Positions 34,016-45,656 of a DNA stretch of 64,000 bases are shown one piece after another (positions within the stretch are counted from its first letter, which is position 1; each line of letters starts with the position of its first letter). The notes beneath the pieces are model-generated. The model saw only the letters and a list, made by a program, of their open reading frames with translations. It made no database searches and was not told the origin of the DNA. The stretch comes from Lomentospora prolificans (lineage: Eukaryota > Ascomycota > Sordariomycetes > Microascales > Microascaceae), in NCBI GenBank assembly GCA_029532625.1, contig JARFXM010000006.1:2294001-2358000 (forward strand). The letters run 5' to 3'. Made by a program: the position numbers and the translations under genes.

Positions 34016-37000
34016 AAGAAGGGCGGGGAAAGACAGACTACAGAACATACTAGCACCATTTAAACGGTGGGGTTCCATCGATGGTTTCGTCAGGGGGGGG
34101 GGGTTACATACGGGGGAGTGGGGAAGGACAAGGAGCCACGGACTCAACTAAAACGCGGAGGGGGGCATTGCCTAGCATGGTTCACGACTGTTACGACTTA
34201 TTAACAACTATTATACTGTATAATCACGGGACAAGGCGCAGCATTGGATGAGCGTAGGCACAGAGAAATAGAGGTGTATCATCGGATAGCTGGCAGGAAG
34301 CAAAGAAAAAGAGGAAGAAGCGGGGTACTCTCTTTCTCACCTTCCAATGTTGCCTATTCTGGGGAAAGGATGAGCTAGCCAGCACTGTATGCCTATGCCT
34401 GGCGTATACTACTAATATTAGTACGGAAGACGCCAAAACAAAGATTTTTCTTAAAATTCAAATAAAGCTATCTATCAAATTCTATATGACAAGATGTGAT
34501 GGCGGATTACACAGTGCTATGGGCCGCGGGAAGGGAGTAGTACCATGGTATGGGCAGGCGATAGGCAAAGGCTGGCACGTCCAGCGCTTTCTTTTTCGCT
34601 GGACTTTATTTTATTTTTCCTTTTTTTCTTTCTTTTTTTTTGTTTCTTTATCATGTTCACTAGCGCTGGACAGGACACCTGAGTCGTGTTTTGTGTGCAT
34701 TCCGCGTGGGTTAGGGAGATCAATATTGGATGTGGGAAACGGGTGGAGCCAAACAAGCACCGGACCTGTCGCAGATCCTTCTCTCTCGTCCGCTCCCCTT
34801 CTCTCCTGTCGTTCTGCGTGCGCGTGTGCGTGTGCGTGTGCTCCCGAACCCACTTCTCCAAGGCTAGGGCGGCGAAGGGCGAAGGATGAAAAAGAAAGAC
34901 ACCCGTCATTCGACACGCAAAAAGGCGGACGGGGTTTCTAGGACTAAACCAATCTCACGTCTTACAGGGTACTCGTATACGTGGTGCGGCAGAGAGTGGA
35001 GGACAGATAAACAGTCGATGGCTAATATATTCGTAGCCTTGGAAGAGGAAGAAGAAGAAGAGGAAAGAAGGGGGGGGGAGGGGTGTGAATCGGCGATGTT
35101 TGTTTTCTTGACCTGGCTAGTCCTTCAGCTCGTCTCGCTCTCTTTTCTCTCTGGTTCTTTAGTTCACGCCGGGGATTCGGCGGCGGCGGGGGAAGGGGTG
35201 TGTTTTTTTTTTTTTTTTGATTTTTGGCGAATCTGGGGTAATGCAGGCCTTTTTTTTCTTCTCCTCTCTTTTGTTGGGACCACGCGGTCTATTTTGTCTT
35301 TTTGCCAAGACGGATGTATTGATTGTAATCGGGTTTTGGGACGCAAGACAAGGATGACCTTGCTTCGGATTCGGGCATCTCTCTCGTCTCTTGGAGAGGC
35401 GCAGAGGGGAACGGCACAAGTCCTCGAAGGAAGGGGGGACGACGTCAGGGCTAATTTTGGGATGGAGCCAAGTTTTTTCTTTTTTGCCATTCCTTGTCAG
35501 TCCCGAATTTATGACACAAACTTCCAGTGCGTTCCGTGGGGGAGCAGAGGCCATGTCTACGATTTGTTTGGGCATATGCCGAGCGTTTTTGCTTTGGGTT
35601 GGGGAAAAAAAAAGGGAAAGGGGGGGTGTTAAGGGAATGCTTCTGGCTCAGCTGGAAGGGGACAAGCTGAAGCGAGGTCTGAATCAAATCACACATCACG
35701 CAGGTCAGAAGCAGAGAAAAAGACTTTGACGAAAAGATATTCACGAAGCTGCATTTTCAACCATTCCCCCTGCATTGATCGTCACTGTCGCATCTCGAAG
35801 AGAAAGAATTGGGGAAAAAAAAAAAGGCGAGGCAGGTTTATTAGTTTTTTTTTTTTTTCTCTTTTTCTTTCTTTTTCTTTTTGCTTTTTTGAGCCAGGTG
35901 GGAAGGATCCCCCGGCCTCGTTTTTTCACCCCGCGTTTTCTTTTGATTTGGCTTGGTTCCTTTCCCAGCCATCTTTGGGTTGATTGGAGGGATTTTGCGG
36001 GGTAGTGGGGACACGGGGACACACAGACCAGACACAGATACAGACACAGACACGGCGGGAGTGACAAGTGACCTAGCTCCGCTTTCCGAGTGTGGGAAAC
36101 AGCGCCCGACCAGCGAGGAGGACGGAAACTATTATCAAAATCCAAAGTCTGTTGTTGGCTGCTGGGCAATAAAATCTGGGGGATAAAATAAAATAAAAAT
36201 AAAAATAAAACAAAGTTTCATACCAGCGAAGAGGGGGGACGGCACGCGAGAGACTATCCGTAAGCGTGATTTTCGTTTGGAGGCGTATGGAACCTTGCCG
36301 GATTGGGATGGGCCGGGTGATGCTATTGGTAACCTCGGCGTTGAGTTTGATTGAGCGGGATTGTTCTTCCCTTTTCTGCTTCATTGTTTCGGCTTCGGTG
36401 GTTGGAGCGAGGCGAGGCGATTGCGTGTTCTTTTTCTTTTCTTTTCTTTTTTTGGGCTTATCCACCTATTTATTGAATCAATTGTTGAATAGCAGAATGG
36501 AACAAGAAAGAAAGAAAAGAAATATAAAAATCCCCAGCTTCAATAAAGTCAGAGCCTGCTCGCATATGCTGGCAGTGGATCCCATCCTCCCCCTCTTGAC
36601 GTCGCTGACTGGCGACCACCCCGTTCACCCCGTTGGATCTGACTCGGGCCCCTGCAAACGCCAGCTCCACTACTGGGTCCAGAGCAAAAAGGGGGTGTTT
36701 ACGAAGGTATATCCGTGCTCTCATCGTGTAGTACACCTTGCCCTGCAACTTTAGCTGCCCTGGACCGATTCGCAGCAACGTAAATAAAGGAGAAGACTGG
36801 TTTCTCCTCATGGCCGAGCGGCCCAAAGTCCGGTTAAACCAGCCTACAGTTGACACAAAAGACGATAAGAATAAGCCTGGTTGTGCCAAGGCCGTGTTGT
36901 CTAGTAGGGACTTTGGCGGAGAAAACAACAAGCTCATTACCGCTGCCAAACAACACACATATCAATCGTCAATTGCAAAGACAGACTGCTTGGCGGACCT

Positions 37001-37041
37001 AAACACTAGACTCGAATAAGGCCAGCCAATATAAAAAGGAT

Positions 37042-37065
37042 AAAAAAAAAAAAAAAAAAAAAAAA
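37042..37065. repeat. A24 homopolymer
   Basis: Twenty-four consecutive A residues in gene-free DNA about 1 kb beyond the DRS2 stop codon. Confidence 0.9.
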
Positions 37066-37919
37066 GACTAACCCCCCTAAACTAGTACCTAGCAGCTGGT
37101 CAGAGGTGCAAAGTGCAAACCACCAAGAATAATAAATAGTACGATGATGCCTCCCGTTCGCGTAGCCGAGGCGCACCGGCGGGGAGTTTTACGTAAATCT
37201 CGGACGCTGTCCTCCAGGTTCCGGTCTCGAAGCGCCACCCTCTCTTCGCCCCTTTGGCGACATCGTTTGCGCCCAATATCAAGCTCGAGTCCGAGTTTAT
37301 GCTTGATTGCCCCTGGTCCATGTCTTGTCTCCAACGTTGCATCCTCAACCCTATGTCCCCGGACCGGACACCGCTCTTGTCCTGGACCCAACTCTGTCCT
37401 CGGACGGCATCTTGCCACGGAGAAACGGATCCAACACAGACAGCAACTCCAACCTTCACATCATAGTCACACAAGCTCAAGCCGCCAAGACAATCCGGGG
37501 AGAAGCGGGTCTCTCTCAAAGGTCGCGTAAACTTATTGTTTTTTCTCATACATGAGGTGGAATATCTTTTTGTCTCCACCCATTCCCAGATAACCAGAGA
37601 ATACATACATTCCATCCATACATACAATGAAAAAAAAAAAATGAAAAAATAACCCCGGCCCCGGAAAGAATAGGAAAACCGTTAAAACATCAACGCGGGC
37701 AGCAACAGGTGCTGTGAGGCAATGACAATGGACACCTCAAAACACCCTCCCGTAAGCCGCCTCACACACAGCGTTAAGAAAGACTCAATCCCTGCCCCCA
37801 TTGTTTATAATCTGTACACTTCATTGGCGAATTACATGGGTTCAATGAGGAAAGAGAAAAGGGTTCAAGAAGAACGTGTGTGTATGTGTAGTCGCCGAGC
37901 GAATAGAAGAAAAGAGGGA

Positions 37920-37928
<9 letters not shown>

Positions 37929-37949
<21 letters not shown>
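37929..37949. repeat. (GAA)7 microsatellite
   Basis: Seven GAA units flanked by A-runs lie about 65 bp past the DRS2 stop codon on its 3' side, so probably in the DRS2 3' untranslated region. Confidence 0.85.
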
Positions 37950-37951
<2 letters not shown>

Positions 37952-38012
37952 AAAGAAAAAACGGACCGCGTCTCAAAGTTGAAAGACGACGGTCCAGTAA
38001 AAACACCCTCCT

Positions 38013-41000
38013 CTATCCGTGGAACGGATTGGCACCCGCCGCCCCGGGCCGCGAGCTTGCCATCTCTCCGTACCTACCACGGTGCTGCGTCGTGTCGTAC
38101 GCCTGGATGAGTTTCGTCTGGCCTTCCTCAGCCTGCGAGAAAGCGTAGCCGCGCTGCTTGCGCATGCGCTGCACCTGTCGGACCTTGCGAATTGCCTTTT
38201 GGAACTGCTCCATTCTGCGCGCATTGTTAGTTGTTTACGAATCTTTGGAGAGTCGAAGAAAGAAACAGAGGGGTAGGGAGAGCGTACCGTGGCCTGTAAT
38301 CCTGAATATTGTACTTTTGTATCTCCTGAATGTGATGATATGTCCTGGGCAAGTACATGCGCTTGGCAAACTTCCACGCAATGTCCCTAGCCAGACACAT
38401 AATGGCCAGTACCACCGTCTGCAGCCAAAACTCCGGGCTCGTGTACAGCTTGGGCACCACGCCGTGGTACTCGGTCGACACGTTGACCATGGGCGCCACA
38501 GTTCCGTACGCCGCGATGAAGACCCACCAGATGGCCATCGAGCCCGGGATAGCGATGACGTGGTACTTGGTCCAGTTAGACGTGATGAGCGCCGCCTTCC
38601 CGAGCACCGTGAGCAGGACGGCGCCGTATAGCGCCGTTCCCCATACCCAATGGTCGGCAATCTTGCCGTCGTCCATGATCAGTCCGTTATACCAGATAAG
38701 CTCGCCAAAAATGTACAGAATGATGGAGTGGTAGACTGCGTTGGCCACCCATTGCGCAAAGACCTTGAGCTTGAAGAACTCGTTGCGTTGGCCCATCATG
38801 TACAGCTGCGGATACCGGTCGAGGAGACGTGCCGAGATGAACTGGTCCAGAATACCGAGCGCCAGTGGAGGCAGGACGGTGTAGAAGACGTTGTAAAAGG
38901 ATAGCGTCCATGATTCGTAAATGACCTGTCCGGAGAAGACGTTTTGGAACGTGTACTACAAAATGTTAGTCAAATATCTCTAGAGATAACAAGACATGGA
39001 AAGCGGCGACTTACCCAGAACTGCGTCATGTATAGGGTAATGTTCTTGTAGAACGAGAAGAGAATCGTCTTGCTAACCCGCTGGTAACTCCACGCGCCGT
39101 GCACGAGCAACAGCTTCCGCAAGTACCGGAACTGCGCAATCGCCACGTCTGCGCTCCGCGCGGCCTGGAGACCTTCCATACCGCTGATACCGACACCGAT
39201 GTGCGCCGCCTGAATCATGGAGACGTCGTTGGCACCGTCGCCGATCGCGAGAAGGATCGACTCCTTCTGATATCGCTTGACGAGCTTGACCACGAGCGCC
39301 TTCTGGAGCGGGGAGACACGACAGCAGATGACCGCCTTGCACATGACGGCAAGGTCGAGGAAAAGCTTCTCGAGGTCCTTTTCGAGCGCGTACGTGAGCG
39401 ATTTTCCATCGATAATGAGCGCCAGCGTGTCGAGTTCGATCGTTCCGTCGCCCTGCGTCCGAATAGCGTCAATCTTCTTTTGTATGTTGTCTCGCGTCGC
39501 CTCGGCCGACTCCTCATTGATAATCAAAAGCATCATGTCCTCGCTGAGCAGCTTGCAACTCATGCCAATGTTGATGGCCGTCTCTTGTCGGTCACCTGTC
39601 AACACCCACACCTTGATCCCCGCCTCTTGGAGCGTGTGAATTGTCTCGGGAACGCCATCCTGGAGACGATCCTCGATCGCGGTGGCTCCAAGAAGGAAGA
39701 AGTCGTGCTCGATAATCTCCGCGGCCTTGTCCAACTCCTCAGCACGGTTGCCGCCGACGGTGGTCTGCGCCTGCTCGTACACCCTCATCCATTCCTGAAA
39801 CTCGGGCTCGGGAATTTCTCGCATAGCCAGGCAAAGCGTTCGAAGGCCCTCCGAGGCGTATTCCTCCAAGTGTCGAAGTGTGGCTTCGACGTGGGGATTG
39901 TTTTCGTTCAGACGCTCGAGAATTACGGTATCTGCCCCTTTGCAGTAGCATCGGATCTTGCCGTCGGGGCACCGGTAGATGGTCGACATTCGCTTTCGGG
40001 TAGAATTGAACTCGCACACGGCAAGAAGCTCGTACTCGGACTCCCGACCGCTAGCCTCGATAATTACCGACTTGGGCTTACGCGCCGTAAAGACATAACC
40101 GAGCTCGACAGCACCAGCAACCAGCGCGCCCTCGTCGGGCGACGCGGCCTGGTACTTGATCTTGCCTCCCTTCTCCTCGTCACGCTCGGGAATGACGGTG
40201 TGGCAGGTCGCCAAAAGCGCAAGGAAGTGATCAATGGCAGCGGCGGTCTCGTGCTGTTCTGCAAGGTTCTGTCGGAGTCGCTTGAAATCGTGAATACCAA
40301 CCTCGACGCCATCCTCGACCATCGCCCTACGGTCCTCGGGGACATCGTCGGCGTACTGGATTCCGGCGATACTGCACTGCTTAAACTCCATCATATTACA
40401 GGTAAGCGTACCGGTCTTATCCGAGAAGACGTATTCCACCATGCCGAGCTCCTCCACCAAGCTGGACGTTCTGCAGTTAGCAGGCGTGTCCGTCTGGTCG
40501 TGGTACATGTCTAAGTCGTCGTTGATGAGCAGACCTTGCCACAGCTTCACCATCTCGAGGGTGACGAAGAGGGAGATGGGAACGAGAGACGAGAACAGAA
40601 CCCAGTATGTGACCATGTCCTTCAGGATAGCGCGGACAATCTGGCCAGCGTCACTGATGGGTTCCAACATGAGGTACGACAACGAGTTAAAGTCAATTCT
40701 GCGACTCACGAGGTCGCCAATGGTGGAGATGATGCTGAGAATCAGGAGAATCAAGATGAGCAGGAGAACGAGGCTGTTGAGTTTCCTCTCAACCTTGGTA
40801 CGCTTGATGGGCGCTGCGGTGGCGTTGCGCATGAGCTTAGTTTCGTGGCCGGTAAAAACGACGACGCCGTGAACCCAGGGTGTATTCCTCAGAGTAGCAC
40901 CGCGGAGAAGGAGCTGCTCAGGGTTAAGCGGAAGCTCCTTTTCACCACCGCCGGACTGCATCGTGACCGTAGCCTCGTACGTGTACAAGCTACTATTGGG

Positions 41001-42257
41001 CTGTTCGGACTTGATGCGCCCTCCGAGGCGCGCTAGCTCGCCTGGACTAACCATGGTCGAGGTCTCCGGTAGCGCTTGCTTGATCTTCAGATTGGTTTCG
41101 CCGTCGAGGTTGGCGGTTTCGATATAGCAGAGACCTTCGGGTTCGGAACTGGCGAGGAGCACCAAATCCGCGGGAAAAGGCTCTTCTGACTCGACTCTTA
41201 CGATATCGCCCACCGCCACGTTGATCCATTTGGTTTCAGTAAAGTCAGAACCTCGCAGGACGCGAGCTTTGGACAAGTTGAGATGCTTGTCGGCCTGCCT
41301 CCTCTTGTAGTCCTCAACTAGTTCCTTCACGGCCGACACTACTAGCACAACGAGAAGGGGAGCGATGGTGGTGTACTGATTCGTAGGCGATAATCCGGGA
41401 ATTTGCTGTAGCGCCGCGGTAAACAAGAAGAAGATGTTGGCGACTTTGGAAAACTGTTCGAAAAGGAATTTCGGGAGGAAGGTGGCGATGTTGTACTTTG
41501 CTGTCGAGATGTGGTTGTCGACATACTTGTTGGCTGCATTCGCTGGCGGGTTGTTGAGATATATTATGCGGGGGCCTAGAGTTGAGGGATCGGGTTTCGA
41601 CCGGCCCAAACCAAACTTGAAGTTGCCTAGGTCGAATTTGCTTTCCTTCTTCGCCCTACTCTGATCGAGATTGCCAGAGTTTACTCTCGCGCTGCCTTGA
41701 TCCGTTAAAGGCAGGTCCATCTCCGAGTAACCCTGACCCATCCCAAGCTTGTTCTTCACCCTGCCAAAGAAACCTCCCCCAAGTCCAAGAACGCTGTTGC
41801 GCTGCCGCGCATTCTGCCGAGCTTGAGTATGATCGCTGGTGGATGGAATGGCGCCGCCTTGCTGATAATAGGAGTCGGCTTCGGTGGGATAGTCATCGAA
41901 ATCATCGGCGTATCGTTGATAGTTACCAAGACCCGACTGACTGCTGTTGTATCGGTTCAATCCATAAGGACCGCTCATATCGGCGCCGACCACGCCGGTT
42001 TGTTGGCTCGGCGGGGATGCACCCGTCGAGTATTGGTTTCTGAAGGAGCCGCCGCCGCCTCCGCCGCCCCCTACGAAGTCATCGTAAGACACAGACGGCC
42101 TGCTCTGGGGATTGTGGTCGATATTGTAGGAACGAAGGAGATCGTCATCATTAAGGTCGGGCCGCTGGCCTCCGGCATACACGGGCTGTTCGTTTTCTAA
42201 ATCTATCAGACTATTCCGCGAGTGCTGGGTTTGCCCGCGCGTAGGTCTGCCCGACAT
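38013..42257 (-). CDS. DRS2: P4-ATPase phospholipid flippase Drs2
   Basis: Minus-strand exons 42257..39015, 38955..38288 and 38214..38013 encode 1370 residues, the usual Drs2 length. The introns are 59 bp (GTAAGT ... GACTAAC ... TGTAG) and 73 bp (GTACGC ... CTAAC ... GCGCAG). A disordered Gly/Gln-rich N-terminus (about 1-220) precedes PRIIYLNNPPANAANKYVDN, the flippase actuator motif DGET (385-388), the phosphorylation motif DKTGTLT with Asp613, the nucleotide-binding KGADTVILERL region and GDGANDV near 1005. Ten membrane helices are expected. The C-tail contains GYAFSQAEEG (about 1326-1335) and AYDTTQHRGRYGE, matching the conserved autoinhibitory and Gea2/PI4P-regulated tail of Drs2 rather than Dnf or Neo1. 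Drs2 moves phosphatidylserine to the cytosolic leaflet of the trans-Golgi and supports vesicle budding, at the Spitzenkorper and Golgi in hyphae. Its Cdc50 partner is not in this window. Confidence 0.96.
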
Positions 42258-43730
42258 TGCCGAATCAGGAGCCCACGGGGCTGGGGGTTGCGGTGAGATG
42301 TCGGATACAGGCGGGTTCTATCAGGGCAACCTCGAATGCGACGATGAATTAAGATTACCGGATAGCATGCGGAATGGGAGATGTCGAATGTTGTCCAATG
42401 GCTTCAAGCTGTTACTGGAAGAGAATCTCAGCGAGCGAAACGATTCATTCGGGTGGAAGGCGGAATCGGTGGGGTTCAAAGGGGGTTTTCTCGTATGGAG
42501 ACGAGCAATCGTTCGTTCGGAAAAAAAAGGGAAGGGATGGTTCGAGGTTTGAGTATGCGCACGATGGAGGGGGGACGAAGAGTTTGGAGAGACGAGTTCG
42601 TCAGCTCAGCTGGCGTCGTGGGCGTTTCAAAGAATGATTAGTGCGGTCGAATTACGTGTTGAGATGGAGATTTCTGTTGCGAGGTCTAGAAGGCGGATGA
42701 TTGACGAGCACTGATATTTCGGATTTCATCTGTCGCGGCCAGCCCAGCACAGCCTCCTTTTTTTTTTGTTTGGCGCAGACGTTGCCCAGAGTAAGTAACG
42801 GGTACAGATACGTGGTGTGAATGCTCAAGCATAATTGGAGTCTTTTTCCAGAGACAGGGGTAAACCAGCTGGGTCCGCAGCCTAACCAGTAGAACTCGGA
42901 AGTATTATGATACGCGAGGATTAGGGAGCCAGCACAGGCAAGGGGTCTCGCTGGCTAACTGTGTCAGCACCGCAGCTGCTAGCTTTTGTCCACAACTGTG
43001 GCTGGTGGCTGACAGCACCAGCATTCAATGTCCCCGTTACAGGTGGGTAACTCGCTAAATCCAGACTTCATCTTGCACACGCCAGCAGCTCCACGTTGCT
43101 GGCGTTTCGTTCGAGAACCGGCTTAAGTAACCGCCCCTTCAACAGCCTAGGGCACTAAAACTGTTGAATGGAAAACCAAGCTCTTCGACGCCATGTCTAC
43201 GGGCATCAATTGGCTTCTCTTCTTTCAGCCCGAGTTGCTAGCATTGGACCTTCCGGGTGACCCGTTGGGCTGGGGTTTTGAGCAGTGGCTGTGAAGCGGA
43301 ACGGGTGCCTGTTCGACCAACCGAAATCTTGGCAAGTCCTGGGTACTTGACGGAGTCTGTACAAGAAAGAGGCAAGATCAGTTATGTATGCAGCACAGTA
43401 TGCACATCATTTAGCGGCACTGGACAGGTGTGGCTGGGGTTACTAAGAATATCCCACCGGCTCAGCATCAATGACCCCCAAAGCCCGACTCAGCGTCATC
43501 AAGCGCCGAGCCTCATCCATCTCTCAACCACACTAACCCGACGTACTTCATCAGCCTTACCCGGACGGCAACGCACATACGAAGCAGGCATTTCTTCTCA
43601 TCCGAAATCGTGCCCCGACCCTCTCACAAGCCACACCTGCCACTGTGAATACGGTTGTTTTCATCTGAACACGGCCAAGCGCAACACCACCAGCCTCATA
43701 TACGAGTCGTGATCCTTGCCACCGCCCATC
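42258..43730. promoter_or_regulatory. Divergent promoter region, DRS2 / CRIPT
   Basis: This 1.47-kb spacer separates head-to-head start codons. The middle (about 42730-43115) is unusually rich in GCTGGC/GCCAGC-type words (for example TGTGGCTGGTGGCTGACAGC). Frames in it are short and overlap on both strands, and I see no gene. Confidence 0.55.
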
Positions 43731-44216
43731 ATGGTCTGCTCCAAGTGTCAGAAGCTCACCAAGGGGACGACGCTCGTGACTCCCCAGGTCAAGAAGAAGA
43801 GTGAGATGTACTATGGCTCAGCTGCTTCGTCGAAGAGCACAGATAAGAAGACCACAACGCTGGCAAACGCTGGTGTAAGCAAGGTTTGTCGTCGCTCATA
43901 CTCTTTCACTGTCTCGTGAGGAAGGACCGCCGGCTGACGAAGTTTTCAGAGCAAACTCCTATCAAAATCTGCCAAGAACCCTTATGCGCAGTACTCGAGC
44001 TCCTGCTCAAAATGCAAGACGAAGGTGTCGCAAGGGTTCACTTACTGCCAGTCGTGCGCCTATCAATCCGATGGTGAGAAGTCTCGCTCCCCAATTCCTC
44101 CATACAACCGCCGGTTCACTAACAGCCTCAAAGTATGCGCCATGTGCGGAAAAGCCAATAAAAAGGGGAAAGCTGGTGCACCCGTGATTAGCGGCCAGAA
44201 GTTCAACCTCAAGTGA
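43731..44216 (+). CDS. CRIPT homologue (cysteine-rich zinc protein)
   Basis: Exons 43731..43883, 43950..44073 and 44134..44216 encode 119 residues. Both introns are short (66 and 60 bp) with donors GTTTGT and GTGAGA and acceptors TTTCAG and CAAAG. The protein begins MVCSKCQKL and continues with the CRIPT pattern NPYAQYSSSCSKC, YCQSCAYQ and VCAMCGK: four paired CxxC knuckles expected to bind zinc. Animal CRIPT binds PDZ domains of PSD-95 and is also a component of the human minor spliceosome. The fungal role is not established, and a spliceosomal role is the more likely ancestral one. No single reading frame covers it, so it would be lost without the splice model. It is convergent with the epoxide hydrolase gene. 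Confidence 0.92.
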
Positions 44217-44630
44217 AACCATGACGACCCCACAATCAAATTACAGACTTCTCCGACTCCTCCGCGGAGTCCAACCACAAATCTCACAGTCTCCTCCGCG
44301 GGTTTGTAGTATTCATCGGATATGCACGCCCTGCGAAAAGGGCGGCACGAGCTTCGGGACCGTCGGATGAGATATCACCATGGCGCGGGCAGAAAGAGTT
44401 TGAGCGGAACACCGAGTCGGGATATGCACACCGTTTGCAAGGACAGAAGACCACATCCACAAACGTATTCCAATTCACGAGCGCCGAGTATGGGTTTCGC
44501 GCAGGAAACAAGTCCCTTGCAAAGATATAGTAGATCATAATTCATCATTGTTCATATACAGCAGCTAGATAGAGCTTAAACGCTTCCAATAGGTCCTCGG
44601 ACATGTATTCCCAAAACACCGAGTCGAAAT
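44217..44630. other. Convergent 3' region, CRIPT / epoxide hydrolase
   Basis: This 414-bp stretch lies between two stop codons and probably holds both 3' UTRs. I see no gene. Confidence 0.6.
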
Positions 44631-45656
44631 CTACAAAGCCGGCTTCCCGGGCTTCAAGACTGCCTGCTGCAGCCAGTTCGTCAAGTGCTGGTTAAACTCC
44701 TCCGCCCCCTGCCACAGCACCCAGTGCGAAGCATCGATCTCGACCTTGGTCAACCGGTCAAAGTGCTCATCCATACCCTGCGCCATAGCAGGCGGCAGAG
44801 CCCCATCCTTGGACGCAGCAACGAACAAAGCGGGGATGTTAAAGCGCAGGCCCGGGAGGCCCTTCTTTAGCAGAGCAATCTCCTCCTTGTAAGAGATCTC
44901 GCCGGTCCTATACCAGTTCAGGGGGCCATGCATGCCGTTCCTGGCAATCTGCTCAGTGTAGTAGTCGAGCTCCTCGGGCGTGACGAGGGGCGTCTGCTGC
45001 AACTCCGCAATCTTGTCAAAGACCACGCCGTCATCGGTCGTGAACCCGTACGACCCGTCGGGAGCCTTCCCCCCAAAAATGGCGTTCAAAAACTGCCTAA
45101 TCTTCTCTTTGCCCTGGATCTCCTTCTCAACGTCGGTGCCTTGAAACTGCAGCTGGTACTTGAAGTTTTGCAGCTTGCCCGCGCCGATGATGACCTTTAG
45201 CGGCGTGTACTGCTCCCTGGGAGGGAAGTACGGCACGCAGGCGTTGAAGATGGCACGGACGATCTTGGGATGCCAGAGCGCCAAGCGCCACGCGAGGCCC
45301 GCGCCCCAGTCGTGGCCGCCGACGATTACGGAGACGCCGGTTCCGCAGACATGGGCGATGAGCCCCGCAATGTCGTCGGAGAGACTCTTGAGGGAGTAGG
45401 GCTCTACCTCGGCAGGAGCATCGGTACCGCCGTAGCCTAGGTTGTCGGGGATGATGACGCGGAGGTTGAGGGCGAGAAGGGCGGGGACCTGGTAGCGCCA
45501 GCCGAAGCTGAGATCCGGGAAGCCGTGGAGGAGTATTACGGTGTCGACGGGCGGGGAGGTAGAGGGTTCGGCGAGGAGGTAGTGGTAGGTTTTGCCGCGG
45601 ATGGTGGCGGTCTTGCTCTGGACTCGGGGGTCGTTGGGGACGAGCTTGTCAACCAT
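44631..45656 (-). CDS. Epoxide hydrolase, alpha/beta-hydrolase fold
   Basis: This is a single-exon gene of 341 residues starting at the ATG of MVDKLVPNDP. It has the soluble epoxide hydrolase layout: oxyanion-hole HGFPD at 44-48, nucleophile elbow GGHDWG with Asp116, a cap domain with candidate ring-opening tyrosines Tyr167 (FKYQLQF) and Tyr249 (NWYR), acid Asp284 (SKDGALPP) and catalytic His311 (DASHWVLWQ). Such enzymes add water to epoxides of fatty acids, terpenoids or xenobiotics to give vicinal diols. Asp rather than Ser at the nucleophile, together with two cap tyrosines, favours epoxide hydrolase over haloalkane dehalogenase or esterase. There is no signal peptide, so it is probably cytosolic or peroxisomal; the C-terminal KPAL is not a canonical PTS1. 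The substrate is unknown. Confidence 0.92.
   Translation of the reverse strand: MVDKLVPNDPRVQSKTATIRGKTYHYLLAEPSTSPPVDTVILLHGFPDLSFGWRYQVPALLALNLRVIIPDNLGYGGTDAPAEVEPYSLKSLSDDIAGLIAHVCGTGVSVIVGGHDWGAGLAWRLALWHPKIVRAIFNACVPYFPPREQYTPLKVIIGAGKLQNFKYQLQFQGTDVEKEIQGKEKIRQFLNAIFGGKAPDGSYGFTTDDGVVFDKIAELQQTPLVTPEELDYYTEQIARNGMHGPLNWYRTGEISYKEEIALLKKGLPGLRFNIPALFVAASKDGALPPAMAQGMDEHFDRLTKVEIDASHWVLWQGAEEFNQHLTNWLQQAVLKPGKPAL

Larger units (their letters stand above)
34016..38012. other. Gene-free, low-complexity stretch (4 kb)
   Basis: No gene is supported between the Ecl1-like stop and the DRS2 stop. The DNA is packed with homopolymers and short repeats: GTGTGC units near 34816-34841, GAA units near 35040-35060, T-runs near 35203-35218, 35850-35862 and 36430-36450, ACAGAC units near 36028-36054, A24 at 37042 and GAA units at 37929. 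Frames of 130-250 codons here are translations of these runs (Phe/Leu- or Lys-rich). Confidence 0.55.

Noticed and set aside
34886..35632. 248-codon frame upstream of DRS2
   Set aside because: Largely a translation of GAA, T and G runs; low-complexity artefact.
39099..40514. 471-codon plus-strand frame inside DRS2
   Set aside because: It is the exact antisense shadow of the DRS2 catalytic region. It is produced by codon bias of the real gene and has no domain of its own.
44631..45656. Haloalkane dehalogenase or esterase for the alpha/beta hydrolase
   Set aside because: Asp nucleophile plus two cap tyrosines and the HGFPD motif fit epoxide hydrolase better.
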